Assembly (NCBI GenBank): GCA_014859605.1 | Contig: JACUTW010000015.1 | Location: forward strand, 1 to 41,840 | DNA from: Desulfuromonadales bacterium | Lineage (GTDB): Bacteria > Desulfobacterota > Desulfuromonadia > Desulfuromonadales > UBA2197 | Length of the DNA: 41,840 nt | Direction of reading: 5' to 3' | Part shown: positions 8,512 through 17,088 of the stretch, piece after piece | Numbering within the stretch: the first letter of the stretch is position 1 | How the letters are laid out: each line of letters begins with the position of its first letter | Program-made: the position numbers and the translations under genes | The notes under the pieces: model-generated | What the model was told of the DNA's origin: nothing | Databases searched by the model: none | What the model saw: the letters and a program-made list of their open reading frames with translations, nothing else

Positions 8512-9356
8512 AATTGAAATTACTGAACTTTGAAGAGCAAGTCATTCCCCTCGACACCTGGATCCAGAACGGTGTTGACTGGCTGGTCTCCAACTATCGC
8601 GACACCTTTCAGGTGATCAAGGTCCCCATCGAAAAGACTCTGGATGTTTTGCAGTGGAGCTTCGCTTTCCTGCCGCCCTTTGTGTTGATTGCTCTGCTGG
8701 CATTGGCCGCCTGGCGCTACGCCGGCAAACGGGTGATGATCTTCACCATCCTCAGCCTGTTATTGATCGGCTATCTCGGCCTCTGGGAGGACACCATGAT
8801 CACCCTGTCGATGGTGGTCTGTTCAGTTCTCTTCTGCGCCGTTGCCGGCATCCCTCTCGGCATCCTCTCCGGTCGGAGTGATCGCTTTGAGATGATCCTG
8901 CGTCCCTTTCTCGACGCCATGCAGACGACCCCGGCCTTCGTCTATCTGATTCCGGTAGTAATGCTCTTTAGCATCGGGACGGTCTCCGGGGTCCTGGCGA
9001 CCATTGTCTTTGCCTTGCCGCCGATCATCCGTCTCACCAGCCTCGGCATCCGGCAGGTTCACCCCGAACTGGTCGAAGCAGCGGTCGCCTTCGGTGCCAC
9101 CCCCTGGCAGGTACTGCGCAAGGTGCAGTTCCCCCTGGCGCTCCCCTCAATCATGACCGGTCTCAACCAGACGATCATGATGGCACTATCGATGGTCGTC
9201 ATCGCCGCCCTGATTGGTGCCGGCGGCCTCGGCGGCCCGGTCGTCCAAGGTCTCAACACTCTCGAAATCGGCCTGGCAACTATCGGCGGCCTCGCCATTG
9301 TCCTGCTGGCAATGATCCTCGACCGGATCACTCAGGGTTTCGCAAAAGCGCGATAA
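8508..9356 (+). CDS. proW: Glycine betaine/proline ABC importer, permease
   Basis: A 282-residue inner-membrane permease of the ProW/OpuAB type. A short N-terminal soluble part and helix precede the binding-protein-dependent transport domain. The coupling-helix EAA region reads [31 protein letters not shown], with the EAA-G spacing expected for contact with the ATPase. The segment [21 protein letters not shown] is also characteristic of this family. Translation is coupled to proV by an ATGA overlap and the binding-protein gene follows after 46 bases. Two ProW subunits should pair with two ProV subunits in the membrane. Confidence 0.93.
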   Translation: MKLKLLNFEEQVIPLDTWIQNGVDWLVSNYRDTFQVIKVPIEKTLDVLQWSFAFLPPFVLIALLALAAWRYAGKRVMIFTILSLLLIGYLGLWEDTMITLSMVVCSVLFCAVAGIPLGILSGRSDRFEMILRPFLDAMQTTPAFVYLIPVVMLFSIGTVSGVLATIVFALPPIIRLTSLGIRQVHPELVEAAVAFGATPWQVLRKVQFPLALPSIMTGLNQTIMMALSMVVIAALIGAGGLGGPVVQGLNTLEIGLATIGGLAIVLLAMILDRITQGFAKAR

Positions 9357-9402
9357 CTCAAGGACCGGAACGAATATATTCACCCGCAAAAGGAGAAAAG
9401 AG

Positions 9403-10434
9403 ATGAAACGTATCGCATTCAGCCTGATCGGCTTCGGACTCATGGCCATCCTCGCTACTCCCGCTCTGGCGAGTAGCGACAAACCAGGCAAAGGGGTCAA
9501 GGTGCAACCGGCCCGCGCCACCTGGAACACCGGTCACTTCCAGGAGGCGATCGTCCGCAAGGGGCTCATCGAACTCGGCTTCAATGTCAAAAAACCAAAG
9601 GAACTGCAGAATCCAATCTTCTACCAATCTCTCGCTCTCGGTGATGTCGACTACTGGACCAACGGCTGGTTTCCCAACCATGACGGCCAACTCCCCAGGG
9701 GAGCAGAAAAGACGATTGAAAAGGTCGGTTACGTGGTCAAGGCCGGTGGATTGCAGGGCTATCTGGTCTCGAAACGGGATGTCGAAAAGTACAACATCCA
9801 ATCTCTGGATGATTTCCGGCGCCCCGAAGTCAAGAAGGCTTTTGATGCCAATGGGGACGGCAAAGCCGACTTGACTGCCTGCCCGGCCGGTTGGGGCTGC
9901 GAATCGGTCATTGCCCACCACATGGAGGTCTACGACCTTGACAAGGATATCAACCTGATCAAGGCCTCGTATTCGGCGAGTATGGCCGACACTCTGGCGC
10001 GCTATAATAATGGTGAACCGATCTTTTTTTATACCTGGGCCCCGAACTGGACGATCTTCAAACTCAAGCCGGGGACCGACGTGATGTGGATCAACGTACC
10101 AAAGATCCTCCCCAAAGAATCACAGAAGTCGGGGGAAGAGCGCATGACTGCCAGCGCTATCGAGGGGGCCGTGAGCGACCCGATCAAACTCGGCTTTGTC
10201 GTCAGCGACATTCAGATCGTCGCCAACAAAAAGTTCCTTGCCAAGAATCCGGCGGCCAAAAAATTCTTTGAACTCTTCACCATACCTTTGGCTGACATCA
10301 ACGAGCAGAATACATTAATGGAAAACGGCGAGAAGTCCCAAAAGGATATCGAGCGGCATGCCGATGCATGGATTGCCAAAAACCGGTTACAGTGGGATCA
10401 ATGGTTGGCGGGGGCCCGCAAGGCCGCCAAGTAA
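9403..10434 (+). CDS. proX: Glycine betaine/proline-binding periplasmic protein
   Basis: A 343-residue secreted binding protein of the ProX type. A signal peptide (MKRIAFSLIGFGLMAILATPALA) is cleaved near residue 23. Tryptophans that could form the aromatic box for the quaternary ammonium group are visible in RATWNTGHF, DYWTNGWFP, CPAGWGC and YTWAPNW. The two cysteines in ACPAGWGCES match the short disulfide loop of E. coli ProX. A strong AAAAGGAG site lies 8 bases before the ATG. It is the last gene of the proVWX operon, and a near-perfect terminator follows 22 bases after the stop. Confidence 0.93.
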   Translation: MKRIAFSLIGFGLMAILATPALASSDKPGKGVKVQPARATWNTGHFQEAIVRKGLIELGFNVKKPKELQNPIFYQSLALGDVDYWTNGWFPNHDGQLPRGAEKTIEKVGYVVKAGGLQGYLVSKRDVEKYNIQSLDDFRRPEVKKAFDANGDGKADLTACPAGWGCESVIAHHMEVYDLDKDINLIKASYSASMADTLARYNNGEPIFFYTWAPNWTIFKLKPGTDVMWINVPKILPKESQKSGEERMTASAIEGAVSDPIKLGFVVSDIQIVANKKFLAKNPAAKKFFELFTIPLADINEQNTLMENGEKSQKDIERHADAWIAKNRLQWDQWLAGARKAAK

Positions 10435-10456
10435 CCATTCCGTACGAACCTCTCTG

Positions 10457-10500
10457 TCACAAAGAAGCCGACCTGCACTGCCAGGTCGGCTTCTTTGTGA
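10457..10500 (+). terminator. Strong stem-loop terminator after proX
   Basis: A perfect 19-bp stem (10457-10475 with 10482-10500) and a 6-base loop follow the proX stop. The 3' arm is T-rich (ttctttgtga) and is followed by CTTTCTG. The facing porin gene ends at 10590, so the same hairpin may stop both transcripts. Confidence 0.85.
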
Positions 10501-10589
10501 CTTTCTGCTTAAACTTACGAACTCCCCGCGCTTACAGTCACCGACATTGACGCTGCCAGAACGCGGAGCAACATCGACCCAAGAAAACC

Positions 10590-11888
10590 CTAGAAATAGT
10601 ATCCTATGTTGACATTAAATTTCGTTCCCCAGTCCGCCCCCTTGTCCCCGCCAGCAAATGAATCTTGAGGACCACCCAGGTAGAGAGCGTTTTTCCCGCT
10701 GATAACATCGAAGTACGTGTAAATCGGTCCGGCGGTCACCATGCACCCGACGGTGTTGATCTGCGAATCTTTAAAACTGTTCTCCTTCTTGACGAGGCGG
10801 CTGTAATCCTCATAGAAGGTCAGGCTGGTCACAGGACCCCAGCTGACCGGCAGGTTATAGCTGAGCCCGGCCGAATAGAGAGTCCCCTCAGAGGCGACCA
10901 GGAAGGAGTCAGAAAACCCGCCCATGCGGACGCTTTTGTCATCGCCAGCGGGATTTTTGGGGTTGTACTGGTATTCAGCGACCTGCAGCAGAAGGTTAAA
11001 GGGACCATAGTTGCCATTGAGGTGGGCGGCGGCGGCCCAGTGGTCGCCCTTGTCGGTAGTGGTGTTATTGTAAAGCTGCCCCCACTCGCCGGAAAATCCG
11101 ACTTCGGTTTTTCCCAAATCACCATGCTCAGCGGTGTAGGCGAGACGGGCGTTGACCTGATTGGTCTCTTCGTTGGTTTGCTCGGGGGCTGTTACCACGT
11201 CGTCGGCATCTACCACCTCGCCTGCTGTTACCACGTCATAGGAATAACGCTCCAGCTTGGAGGCGCTTCCCCATTCATCATTTTTGAAGAATGCCAACTG
11301 CAGATCCCAGGGTCCGGCTTTCTTGATCATCTTCAGGCCCATGTCGTAGTCATCATCCAGGCCGACGTAGTAAGGGATCCCCCCCCAAAAGTTATGGTAG
11401 TCATAAGCAAGGTTGCCAAAGGGAACCTGGGTGATACCGAACTGGATTCCGAGCGTATCGCTGACCGGATACTCTATATATGCGTGATGAACGAAATCCT
11501 GATAACTATTCCAGCGGTACTCGGCAGAGTAGGTGATCTTTTGGTAGGCACCGGCCACCCCGAGACGAAAAAGGTCAAACTTTAAATCCCCACCCTTGTC
11601 CTTGTCGCTGTCACTAAAATCGTCGAGGTTGTAGTTAAAGCGGATCGCTCCGCTGAGTTTGGGGCCTTGCGAATCAGATTCGTTCTTCACATCGGTTCCC
11701 GCTGCGAGTTGGGACTCTAACTCATTCAACCTGTTCTTAAGGGAATCAATCTCCCCGGTCTTATCCTTGAGCAACCGCACTTCCTCTGCTAAGGTCTGAT
11801 TATCCCCTTCAACCGCCCAGCAAGGGGTCACTGCGAAGACCAATAAAAGTGTCGATAGGGCCAACTTTCTCATCTTGATCCGTTTCAT
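10590..11888 (-). CDS. Outer-membrane porin with N-terminal coiled coil
   Basis: A 432-residue beta-barrel protein. The signal peptide (to about residue 25, ending CWA) is followed by a short coiled coil (EEVRLLKDKTGEIDSLKNRLNELE, about 34-60) and then alternating-residue strands rich in Tyr, Gly and Asp. The last residue is Phe in NVNIGYYF, as the BAM insertion signal requires. This layout resembles phosphate-selective (OprP/OprO-like) porins and S-layer-homology/coiled-coil porins of deltaproteobacteria; the specificity is not readable. An AGAGGA site precedes the ATG. It converges on proVWX and is probably a single-gene unit; a functional tie to osmoprotectant uptake is possible but only suggested by position. 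Confidence 0.8.
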   Translation of the reverse strand: MKRIKMRKLALSTLLLVFAVTPCWAVEGDNQTLAEEVRLLKDKTGEIDSLKNRLNELESQLAAGTDVKNESDSQGPKLSGAIRFNYNLDDFSDSDKDKGGDLKFDLFRLGVAGAYQKITYSAEYRWNSYQDFVHHAYIEYPVSDTLGIQFGITQVPFGNLAYDYHNFWGGIPYYVGLDDDYDMGLKMIKKAGPWDLQLAFFKNDEWGSASKLERYSYDVVTAGEVVDADDVVTAPEQTNEETNQVNARLAYTAEHGDLGKTEVGFSGEWGQLYNNTTTDKGDHWAAAAHLNGNYGPFNLLLQVAEYQYNPKNPAGDDKSVRMGGFSDSFLVASEGTLYSAGLSYNLPVSWGPVTSLTFYEDYSRLVKKENSFKDSQINTVGCMVTAGPIYTYFDVISGKNALYLGGPQDSFAGGDKGADWGTKFNVNIGYYF

Positions 11889-12050
11889 TTTTCCTCTCTT
11901 TCTGCCAGGTTAAATAACAGTGGTTCGACGACGAGCAACAACCTAACATCTCAGGGATTGAATTGGTATAAATAGTCTCTTCCATCATGAGATGAGGTTG
12001 AAGTGTCCTCGCAACCCAAAAATCAAAGTACGATTGTGAACAAAGTTGAG

Positions 12051-13706
12051 CTATTCCAGCAAAGTTTTATGTGATTGACTGAGAAGCTCCGGAAACTCAG
12101 CGGCTCGGAAGTGCTGCAGAGCAAGATCAAGGCGCTGGTTGCGCTGATAAAAATCGGGACGGTAATTGAGGGTGCCGTCAGCTTCGACCCAGGCGGTGAA
12201 ATACAGAAGATAGACCGGGAGCGACGCCGGCAATGGCACGGTTTTGTTGACCGCGTCCTGCAGAACCTCCTCCAGGGCGGCAGGAGAGACCGCCAGCGAA
12301 TTTTTCAGGAGATACGTTGCCAGTTCGTAAGGCTTTTCGATGCGGATGCAGCCGGAGCTGAAAGTGCGCTGCTCGCGTTCAAAGAGCTTGGGGGTGGAGG
12401 TGTCGTGCAGATAGACCCGGTAGCGATTGGGAAACATGAACTTGACCCGTCCGAGAGCGTTCTTCGGACCGGGATCTTGACGGAGGTGATAAGGGAAGTT
12501 TCCCGTTCCGAGTTGCTGCCAATCGATTGTAGCGGGATTGAGCTGCGTCCCGCCGGGGCGGTTGAAGACCGCGATGCCGTTCTTGGCGAGATAACCGATA
12601 TCGGCCTGAATCTTGGGGAGGAGATCAAGGACGGCGAGGTTCGGCGGCACCTCCCAGTAAGGATTAAGTACAAGGTAGGTCATGCGCCCGACAAAGGCCG
12701 GCGTTTGCCGGACCTGACGGCCGACGATGACGCGCATATCCAGGATCCACTCTCCCTTTTCGATCAATTCAAGGTGGAAGGCAGGGAGATTGACGCGCAG
12801 ATGGCGTTCACCAAAGGAGCGCGGCAGCCAGCGCCAGCGTTCGAGATTGACGGCAAGCTGACGAGCGCGATCGGCGGCAGAGACGTTGAGGGCGGCAAGG
12901 GTCTGGGGGCCAACGATGCGGTCGGCAACCAGGCCGTGCCGATTCTGGAAGCGCCATACCGCCGCTTCGAGGCTGGCGTCGAAGCTTTCACCCTCCCCCT
13001 CGGCCACCGGCAGATCGCCACTCGCAACCAACCGTTGCCGCAGCGCCATCACCTCCGCACCACTCGCACCGGGCCGTAGCGGTGGTTTGAAGGTCAGCTG
13101 CGGCCAGCCGCCGACCGCGGCGACCAGTTGCAGATCTTGCCAGGCACTGCGCAGGGCGGCGTAGGCAGGATCGGGCGGCAACAGGGCCTGCAGAGAGTCG
13201 CGAATGCGGCCGCTGTCCAGTGCCTGTTTAAGCATCCGCAGGGGATCCGCCTCTTCGCGCGGGATGTGCCAGGCGGCATCGACCTGAGCGGGAACGATGC
13301 AACCGTTCAGATAATGGGATGCAAGGGTCATGAAGGCATCGCTGAGCAAAAGGTCGAGCTCAGCGGCGAGTTGCGGCGTGGGCGCCGTCCGGAAGAGGCG
13401 GGAACGATCGTTGAGGGCGGCAAGGTGATAATTGCGGGGATCAAGCCCCTCCCCGGCCGCCGCCGGGATAACGGCAAGGAGCTCTTCGGCCGTGGCAAAG
13501 AGCTGGCGACCGTCACTCCAGGCAAGCTGAAACTGACGCTCCTGGTAGAAGCGCGCCAGATTGGAAGGATAGCGCAGCGTCTCTGTGCCGACACTGCGGG
13601 CGACAGAGAGGCGGCGCAACTGCGGCGCGACCGCGTTGTCAGCGGCCAAAGCAGGGCACAGCAACAAAGAGAGAAGAGGAAAAAATAGGAGGAGGCAGCG
13701 AATCAT
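12051..13706 (-). CDS. L,D-transpeptidase, YcbB/LdtD-like
   Basis: A 551-residue secreted cell-wall enzyme that forms 3-3 cross-links between meso-diaminopimelate residues of peptidoglycan. Residues 1-21 are a signal peptide. A scaffold domain is followed by a peptidoglycan-binding domain (about 215-275, RPGASGAEVMALRQRLVASGD and IVGPQTLAALN). The YkuD catalytic domain follows (about 290-480), with HDTSTPKLF and SSGCIRIEKP; the nucleophile is Cys453. Length and domain order match E. coli YcbB. It lies 41 bases downstream of the YcbK-like hydrolase gene on the same strand; the same two genes are neighbours in E. coli, supporting a conserved pair. Confidence 0.9.
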   Translation of the reverse strand: MIRCLLLFFPLLSLLLCPALAADNAVAPQLRRLSVARSVGTETLRYPSNLARFYQERQFQLAWSDGRQLFATAEELLAVIPAAAGEGLDPRNYHLAALNDRSRLFRTAPTPQLAAELDLLLSDAFMTLASHYLNGCIVPAQVDAAWHIPREEADPLRMLKQALDSGRIRDSLQALLPPDPAYAALRSAWQDLQLVAAVGGWPQLTFKPPLRPGASGAEVMALRQRLVASGDLPVAEGEGESFDASLEAAVWRFQNRHGLVADRIVGPQTLAALNVSAADRARQLAVNLERWRWLPRSFGERHLRVNLPAFHLELIEKGEWILDMRVIVGRQVRQTPAFVGRMTYLVLNPYWEVPPNLAVLDLLPKIQADIGYLAKNGIAVFNRPGGTQLNPATIDWQQLGTGNFPYHLRQDPGPKNALGRVKFMFPNRYRVYLHDTSTPKLFEREQRTFSSGCIRIEKPYELATYLLKNSLAVSPAALEEVLQDAVNKTVPLPASLPVYLLYFTAWVEADGTLNYRPDFYQRNQRLDLALQHFRAAEFPELLSQSHKTLLE

Positions 13707-13747
13707 GCCGCAAGTGTAACGGCAATGAACAACTTTGCAAGGACGAA

Positions 13748-14308
13748 TTACCAGCGGCGCACGGGACCGGAATCGATATGGATGAAATCCGGCCGGGGGT
13801 AATAGCCGACGCCGCCACGACCGAGGAGGAGAGCGGTCTCCTTGAGACGATCGAGTTGCACCCCGGGGATGCGGACATCAAGAGCCCGTCCTTGTAGATG
13901 AAGGCTTTTGGGGGCCACACCCCGCCCTTTACTCTGCAGCAGGGCGTTGTAGCGGGGAGAACGATAAGCGGAGATAATATGAATGTCGTGACCGCCACCG
14001 AGCTGCTGATCAAGGAGGGCCAGGTAATCGAGGGTACGCGGATCGATCGGATGGACATCATTGGTATGGTGGCAGCGCAACAGACGATCGAGCTGGCCGA
14101 GGGCGGTCGGATCGTAGTCACCGTCGGGGGTACGGTAGGCAACTCTCAGGCGCTCGCCGGTGTGAGTATTGAAGAGGGAGAGGGGGGCAGACGGTTGCAG
14201 CGCCGCGGTTTTCCCCCAGCTTAGCCGGGGGCGCAGTAGAGCAATGGTCGTTGCGAAAAAAGAAATTTTAAAAAACTCGCGGCGAGAACGGGGAATGGTA
14301 AAGAACAT
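13748..14308 (-). CDS. YcbK/MepK-like peptidoglycan endopeptidase, Tat-exported
   Basis: A 186-residue DUF882/peptidase M15-type protein. E. coli MepK (YcbK) of this family cleaves 3-3 peptidoglycan cross-links, the product of the enzyme encoded next to it. The start at 14308 is preferred: AGAGGA lies 6 bases before it, whereas an in-frame ATG nine codons earlier has none. The N-terminus has a twin-arginine motif (SRREFFK) and a hydrophobic stretch, so it should leave by the Tat pathway. Zinc-ligand segments are visible as SAYRSPRYN...SLHLQGRALDVRIPG and PDFIHIDSG. The transpeptidase gene follows 41 bases on, giving a make-and-break pair for 3-3 cross-links. Confidence 0.88.
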   Translation of the reverse strand: MFFTIPRSRREFFKISFFATTIALLRPRLSWGKTAALQPSAPLSLFNTHTGERLRVAYRTPDGDYDPTALGQLDRLLRCHHTNDVHPIDPRTLDYLALLDQQLGGGHDIHIISAYRSPRYNALLQSKGRGVAPKSLHLQGRALDVRIPGVQLDRLKETALLLGRGGVGYYPRPDFIHIDSGPVRRW

Positions 14309-14377
14309 CGAAAATCCTCTAATCGTTGAATTCATCGATGTTTTTATAGCAGAGTCTACCCCTTTAGGTCAACCCCT

Positions 14378-14692
14378 CTAGCGAATCAACCCGGCGGCGC
14401 GATCATCCAGACACTCGTAATCCCCCACCTCATATTCGCGACAAACCCACGGCCGCACTTCATAAATCGTGCACTTCATCGTCTGGCGATCCAGCGCCGC
14501 GCACCAGCCATCCGCGAGCTGCGCCATGGTCTCAACCCCCATCTTATCCCGCTCAATAAAATGTTCGGGCACACCGGTCTCGGTAATGAGCATGACCTTT
14601 AACCGGCAACAGCAGGCCTGACAGTTGGCACAACTCACCTCAAGGTCAGGTCGGGGGGGCGCTTCAAGGGTTAGTATTTCAGAGCTTTTCAT
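14378..14692 (-). CDS. YkgJ-family cysteine-cluster protein
   Basis: A 104-residue protein of the YkgJ/UPF0153 family. Conserved cysteines appear as CANCQACCC near residues 21-29, WCAALD near 63, MKCTIYEVRPWVCREYEVGDYEC towards the C-terminus. The family is thought to bind an Fe-S cluster or zinc through these cysteines; no reaction is established. The start is 2 bases past the stop of the DUF2905 gene, so it should be translated from the copA operon transcript. A role in metal handling would fit the context but is not shown. Confidence 0.8.
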   Translation of the reverse strand: MKSSEILTLEAPPRPDLEVSCANCQACCCRLKVMLITETGVPEHFIERDKMGVETMAQLADGWCAALDRQTMKCTIYEVRPWVCREYEVGDYECLDDRAAGLIR

Positions 14693-14694
14693 AG

Positions 14695-14901
14695 TCAGCG
14701 CCGGAAGAGGGCCAGGAGCAAAGAGAGAAGAATGCTGACAATCAGCATCGAGGTGATCGGGATGAAGACCTTGCTCCTTTCCCCTTCAATCCGAATATCC
14801 CCTGGCAGACGACCAAACCAGCTCAGGGCAGTGGGGAAGAAGTGGAGCAGCACCCCAAGGACGAGAAGCAGGCAGCCGGCGATGATCAGGGTGCGGGACA
14901 T
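14695..14901 (-). CDS. DUF2905 small membrane protein
   Basis: A 68-residue protein with two transmembrane helices (about 4-24 and 48-66) joined by the conserved segment SWFGRLPGDIRIEGERSKVFIPITSM that defines DUF2905. Its function is unknown. GGAGG lies 5 bases before the ATG. It starts 9 bases after the copA stop and its own stop is 2 bases from the YkgJ-type gene, so it lies inside the TPR-copA operon. Confidence 0.88.
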   Translation of the reverse strand: MSRTLIIAGCLLLVLGVLLHFFPTALSWFGRLPGDIRIEGERSKVFIPITSMLIVSILLSLLLALFRR

Positions 14902-14910
14902 GGCCGCCTC

Positions 14911-17088
14911 CTACCCCCGCAGCTTCTTCTTGATCCGGTTCAGCAACAGACTGTTACTCACCACTGACACACTCGAAAAAGCCATCGCCAGCCCAGCAAA
15001 TTCGGGTTTGAGGATGAGGCCGAAGTGCGGATAAAGGAGGCCGGCGGCGATCGGGATACCGACGATATTGTAGACAAAGGCCCAGAAGAGGTTCTGGCGG
15101 ATCTTGCTCAGGGTGGCGCGGCCGAGACGGATGGCGCGCTCGACGTCGAGGAGATCGCCGCGCACCAGGACGATGTCGCCGGTCTCCTTGGCGACATCGG
15201 TGCCGCTGCCGATGGCGATACCGATATCGGCAGCCGCCAGAGCCGGGGCATCGTTGATGCCGTCGCCGACCATCGCCACCTTCTTCCCCTGCGCCTGCCA
15301 GCGCCGCACCACCGTCAACTTGTCGCCGGGGAGGACTTCCGCCTCGACTTCGCTGATGCCGAGAGTGGCGGCGACGGCCTGCGCCGCATCACGGCGGTCG
15401 CCGGTGATGAGGGCGGTTTTCAGGCCGAGAGCATGCAGGCGGAGGATCGACTCGATCGCTTCCGGCTTGACCGTGTCAGCGAGGGCGACCAGGCCGAGGA
15501 GTTGTTGGTTGCGGGCAATAAAGACGATCGCCTTCCCTTCGCCAGCCAGCCGCATTTCTTCCGTGGCGAGGGGGGCGAGATCGATCCCTTCGCGTTCACA
15601 GAGACGGCGATTGCCGGCAACGAGGGGAACACCATCGCTCTGCGCAATGAGACCGTGGCCACCGACTTCGCTGACATCGGTGAGAGCCAGCGGAGGGAAA
15701 TTACGGCCGGCAGCATGGGCCACAACCGCCGTCGCCAGGGGATGAGTACTGCCGGCTTCGATCGTCGCGGCGATACGCAGCAGTTCGTCTGCGTCGATGC
15801 CGCTGACCGGGAGGAGATCGGTGACGCCGAAGCTGCCGCTGGTCAGGGTGCCGGTCTTGTCGAAGAGGACGGTGTCGATGCGGGCGACGTTCTCCAGGGC
15901 CGAGGCACGCTTGAAGAGGATGCCGCTCCCCAGGCCAATGGAACTGCCAACCATGATCGCCGTCGGCGTCGCCAGACCGAGAGCACAGGGGCAGGCGATG
16001 ACAACAACGGCGATGGATAGTTGCAGGGCAAAGACAAACTCGGCGCCAACGAAGAGCCAGCCGCCCAGGGTCAGGAGGGCCAGGACGATGACGACCGGGA
16101 CAAAGATGGAGGAAACCTTGTCGACCAGTCGCTGGATCGGCGCTTTGTCGGCCTGGGCATCCTCGACCATGCGGACGATGCGGGACAGAACCGTCCCGGC
16201 GCCGACAGCGGTGGCGCGGATCGTCAGGAGACCACTGCGGTTGATCGTCGCGCCGCTGACACTCTCCCCCGGCCCTTTGGCGACCGGCGCGGCTTCGCCG
16301 GTGAGCATCGCTTCGTCGATCGCCCCTTCGCCGCTTTCGATGACCCCGTCGACAGCAATCCGTTCGCCGGCCTTCACCAGAATCAGGTCGCCGATCTGCA
16401 GGGTGCGGGTCGGCACTTCACTCTCGACACCATCGCGCAGCAAACGCGCCTTATCCGGTTGTAACGAAAGGAGTTCACGCAGGGCCCGGCTTGCCCGGCC
16501 GCGCGCCCGGGCTTCGAGCCACTTGCCGGCGCGGATAAAGGTAACGAGCATGGCGCCGGTTTCGAAGAAGTTATGAGCGTTCGCGCCCAGCAGACCAGTC
16601 ATGGCGAGGATCGAATAGCCCCAGGCGGCAGAGATGCCGAGGGCGACGAGGACATCCATATTGGTGCTGCGGTTGCGCAGGGCATTCCAGGCGCCGCTGT
16701 AAAAAGTTAGACCGGCCGTGAACTGCACGATCGTCGCGAGAAGGGCGCTGATCCAGAGGCCAACCCCTTCATGGCCGCCAACAAACATCAGGAGTGCCAC
16801 CGGCGTTGTCAGCACCGCCGAAAAGATCAGCCAGCGCAGGTCGCGGCGGGCTTCCTCGCCAGCCGGCGATTCACTCTCCAGGGACGACGAGGTATAGCCG
16901 AGGCTGGAGATGCGAGCGGCGATCATCTCCGGAGAGATGGCCGCCGCTGTGTAATCGACCTGCAAGGTTTCACTGGCAAAGTTGACACTCGCCGCTTCGA
17001 CGCCATGAAGAGCAGCGATCTCCTTCTCGATCTTCCCGGCGCAATTGACGCAGTGCATGCCGCCGATACGCAGTCGCAGTTCACTCAT
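14911..17088 (-). CDS. copA: Copper-exporting P1B-type ATPase
   Basis: A 725-residue P-type ATPase. One heavy-metal-associated domain at the N-terminus has GGMHCVNC (Cys13, Cys16). The membrane metal site is Cys366-Pro-Cys368 in IACPCALGLATPTAIMVG, typical of Cu(I)-exporting P1B-1 pumps. The phosphorylated Asp410 lies in DKTGTLT, STHPLA is the nucleotide-binding HP motif, and GDGINDAPAL is the hinge. The C-terminal helices contain the conserved Asn and SSVSVVSNSLLLNR. The start overlaps the TPR gene stop by 4 bases and has GGAGAG upstream. It should pump Cu(I), perhaps Ag(I), from cytoplasm to periplasm. No copper-responsive regulator is adjacent. Confidence 0.92.
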   Translation of the reverse strand: MSELRLRIGGMHCVNCAGKIEKEIAALHGVEAASVNFASETLQVDYTAAAISPEMIAARISSLGYTSSSLESESPAGEEARRDLRWLIFSAVLTTPVALLMFVGGHEGVGLWISALLATIVQFTAGLTFYSGAWNALRNRSTNMDVLVALGISAAWGYSILAMTGLLGANAHNFFETGAMLVTFIRAGKWLEARARGRASRALRELLSLQPDKARLLRDGVESEVPTRTLQIGDLILVKAGERIAVDGVIESGEGAIDEAMLTGEAAPVAKGPGESVSGATINRSGLLTIRATAVGAGTVLSRIVRMVEDAQADKAPIQRLVDKVSSIFVPVVIVLALLTLGGWLFVGAEFVFALQLSIAVVVIACPCALGLATPTAIMVGSSIGLGSGILFKRASALENVARIDTVLFDKTGTLTSGSFGVTDLLPVSGIDADELLRIAATIEAGSTHPLATAVVAHAAGRNFPPLALTDVSEVGGHGLIAQSDGVPLVAGNRRLCEREGIDLAPLATEEMRLAGEGKAIVFIARNQQLLGLVALADTVKPEAIESILRLHALGLKTALITGDRRDAAQAVAATLGISEVEAEVLPGDKLTVVRRWQAQGKKVAMVGDGINDAPALAAADIGIAIGSGTDVAKETGDIVLVRGDLLDVERAIRLGRATLSKIRQNLFWAFVYNIVGIPIAAGLLYPHFGLILKPEFAGLAMAFSSVSVVSNSLLLNRIKKKLRG

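Noticed and set aside
12075-13079. 334-codon frame antisense to the YcbB-like gene
   Set aside because: No domain signature, and the opposite strand encodes a complete L,D-transpeptidase.
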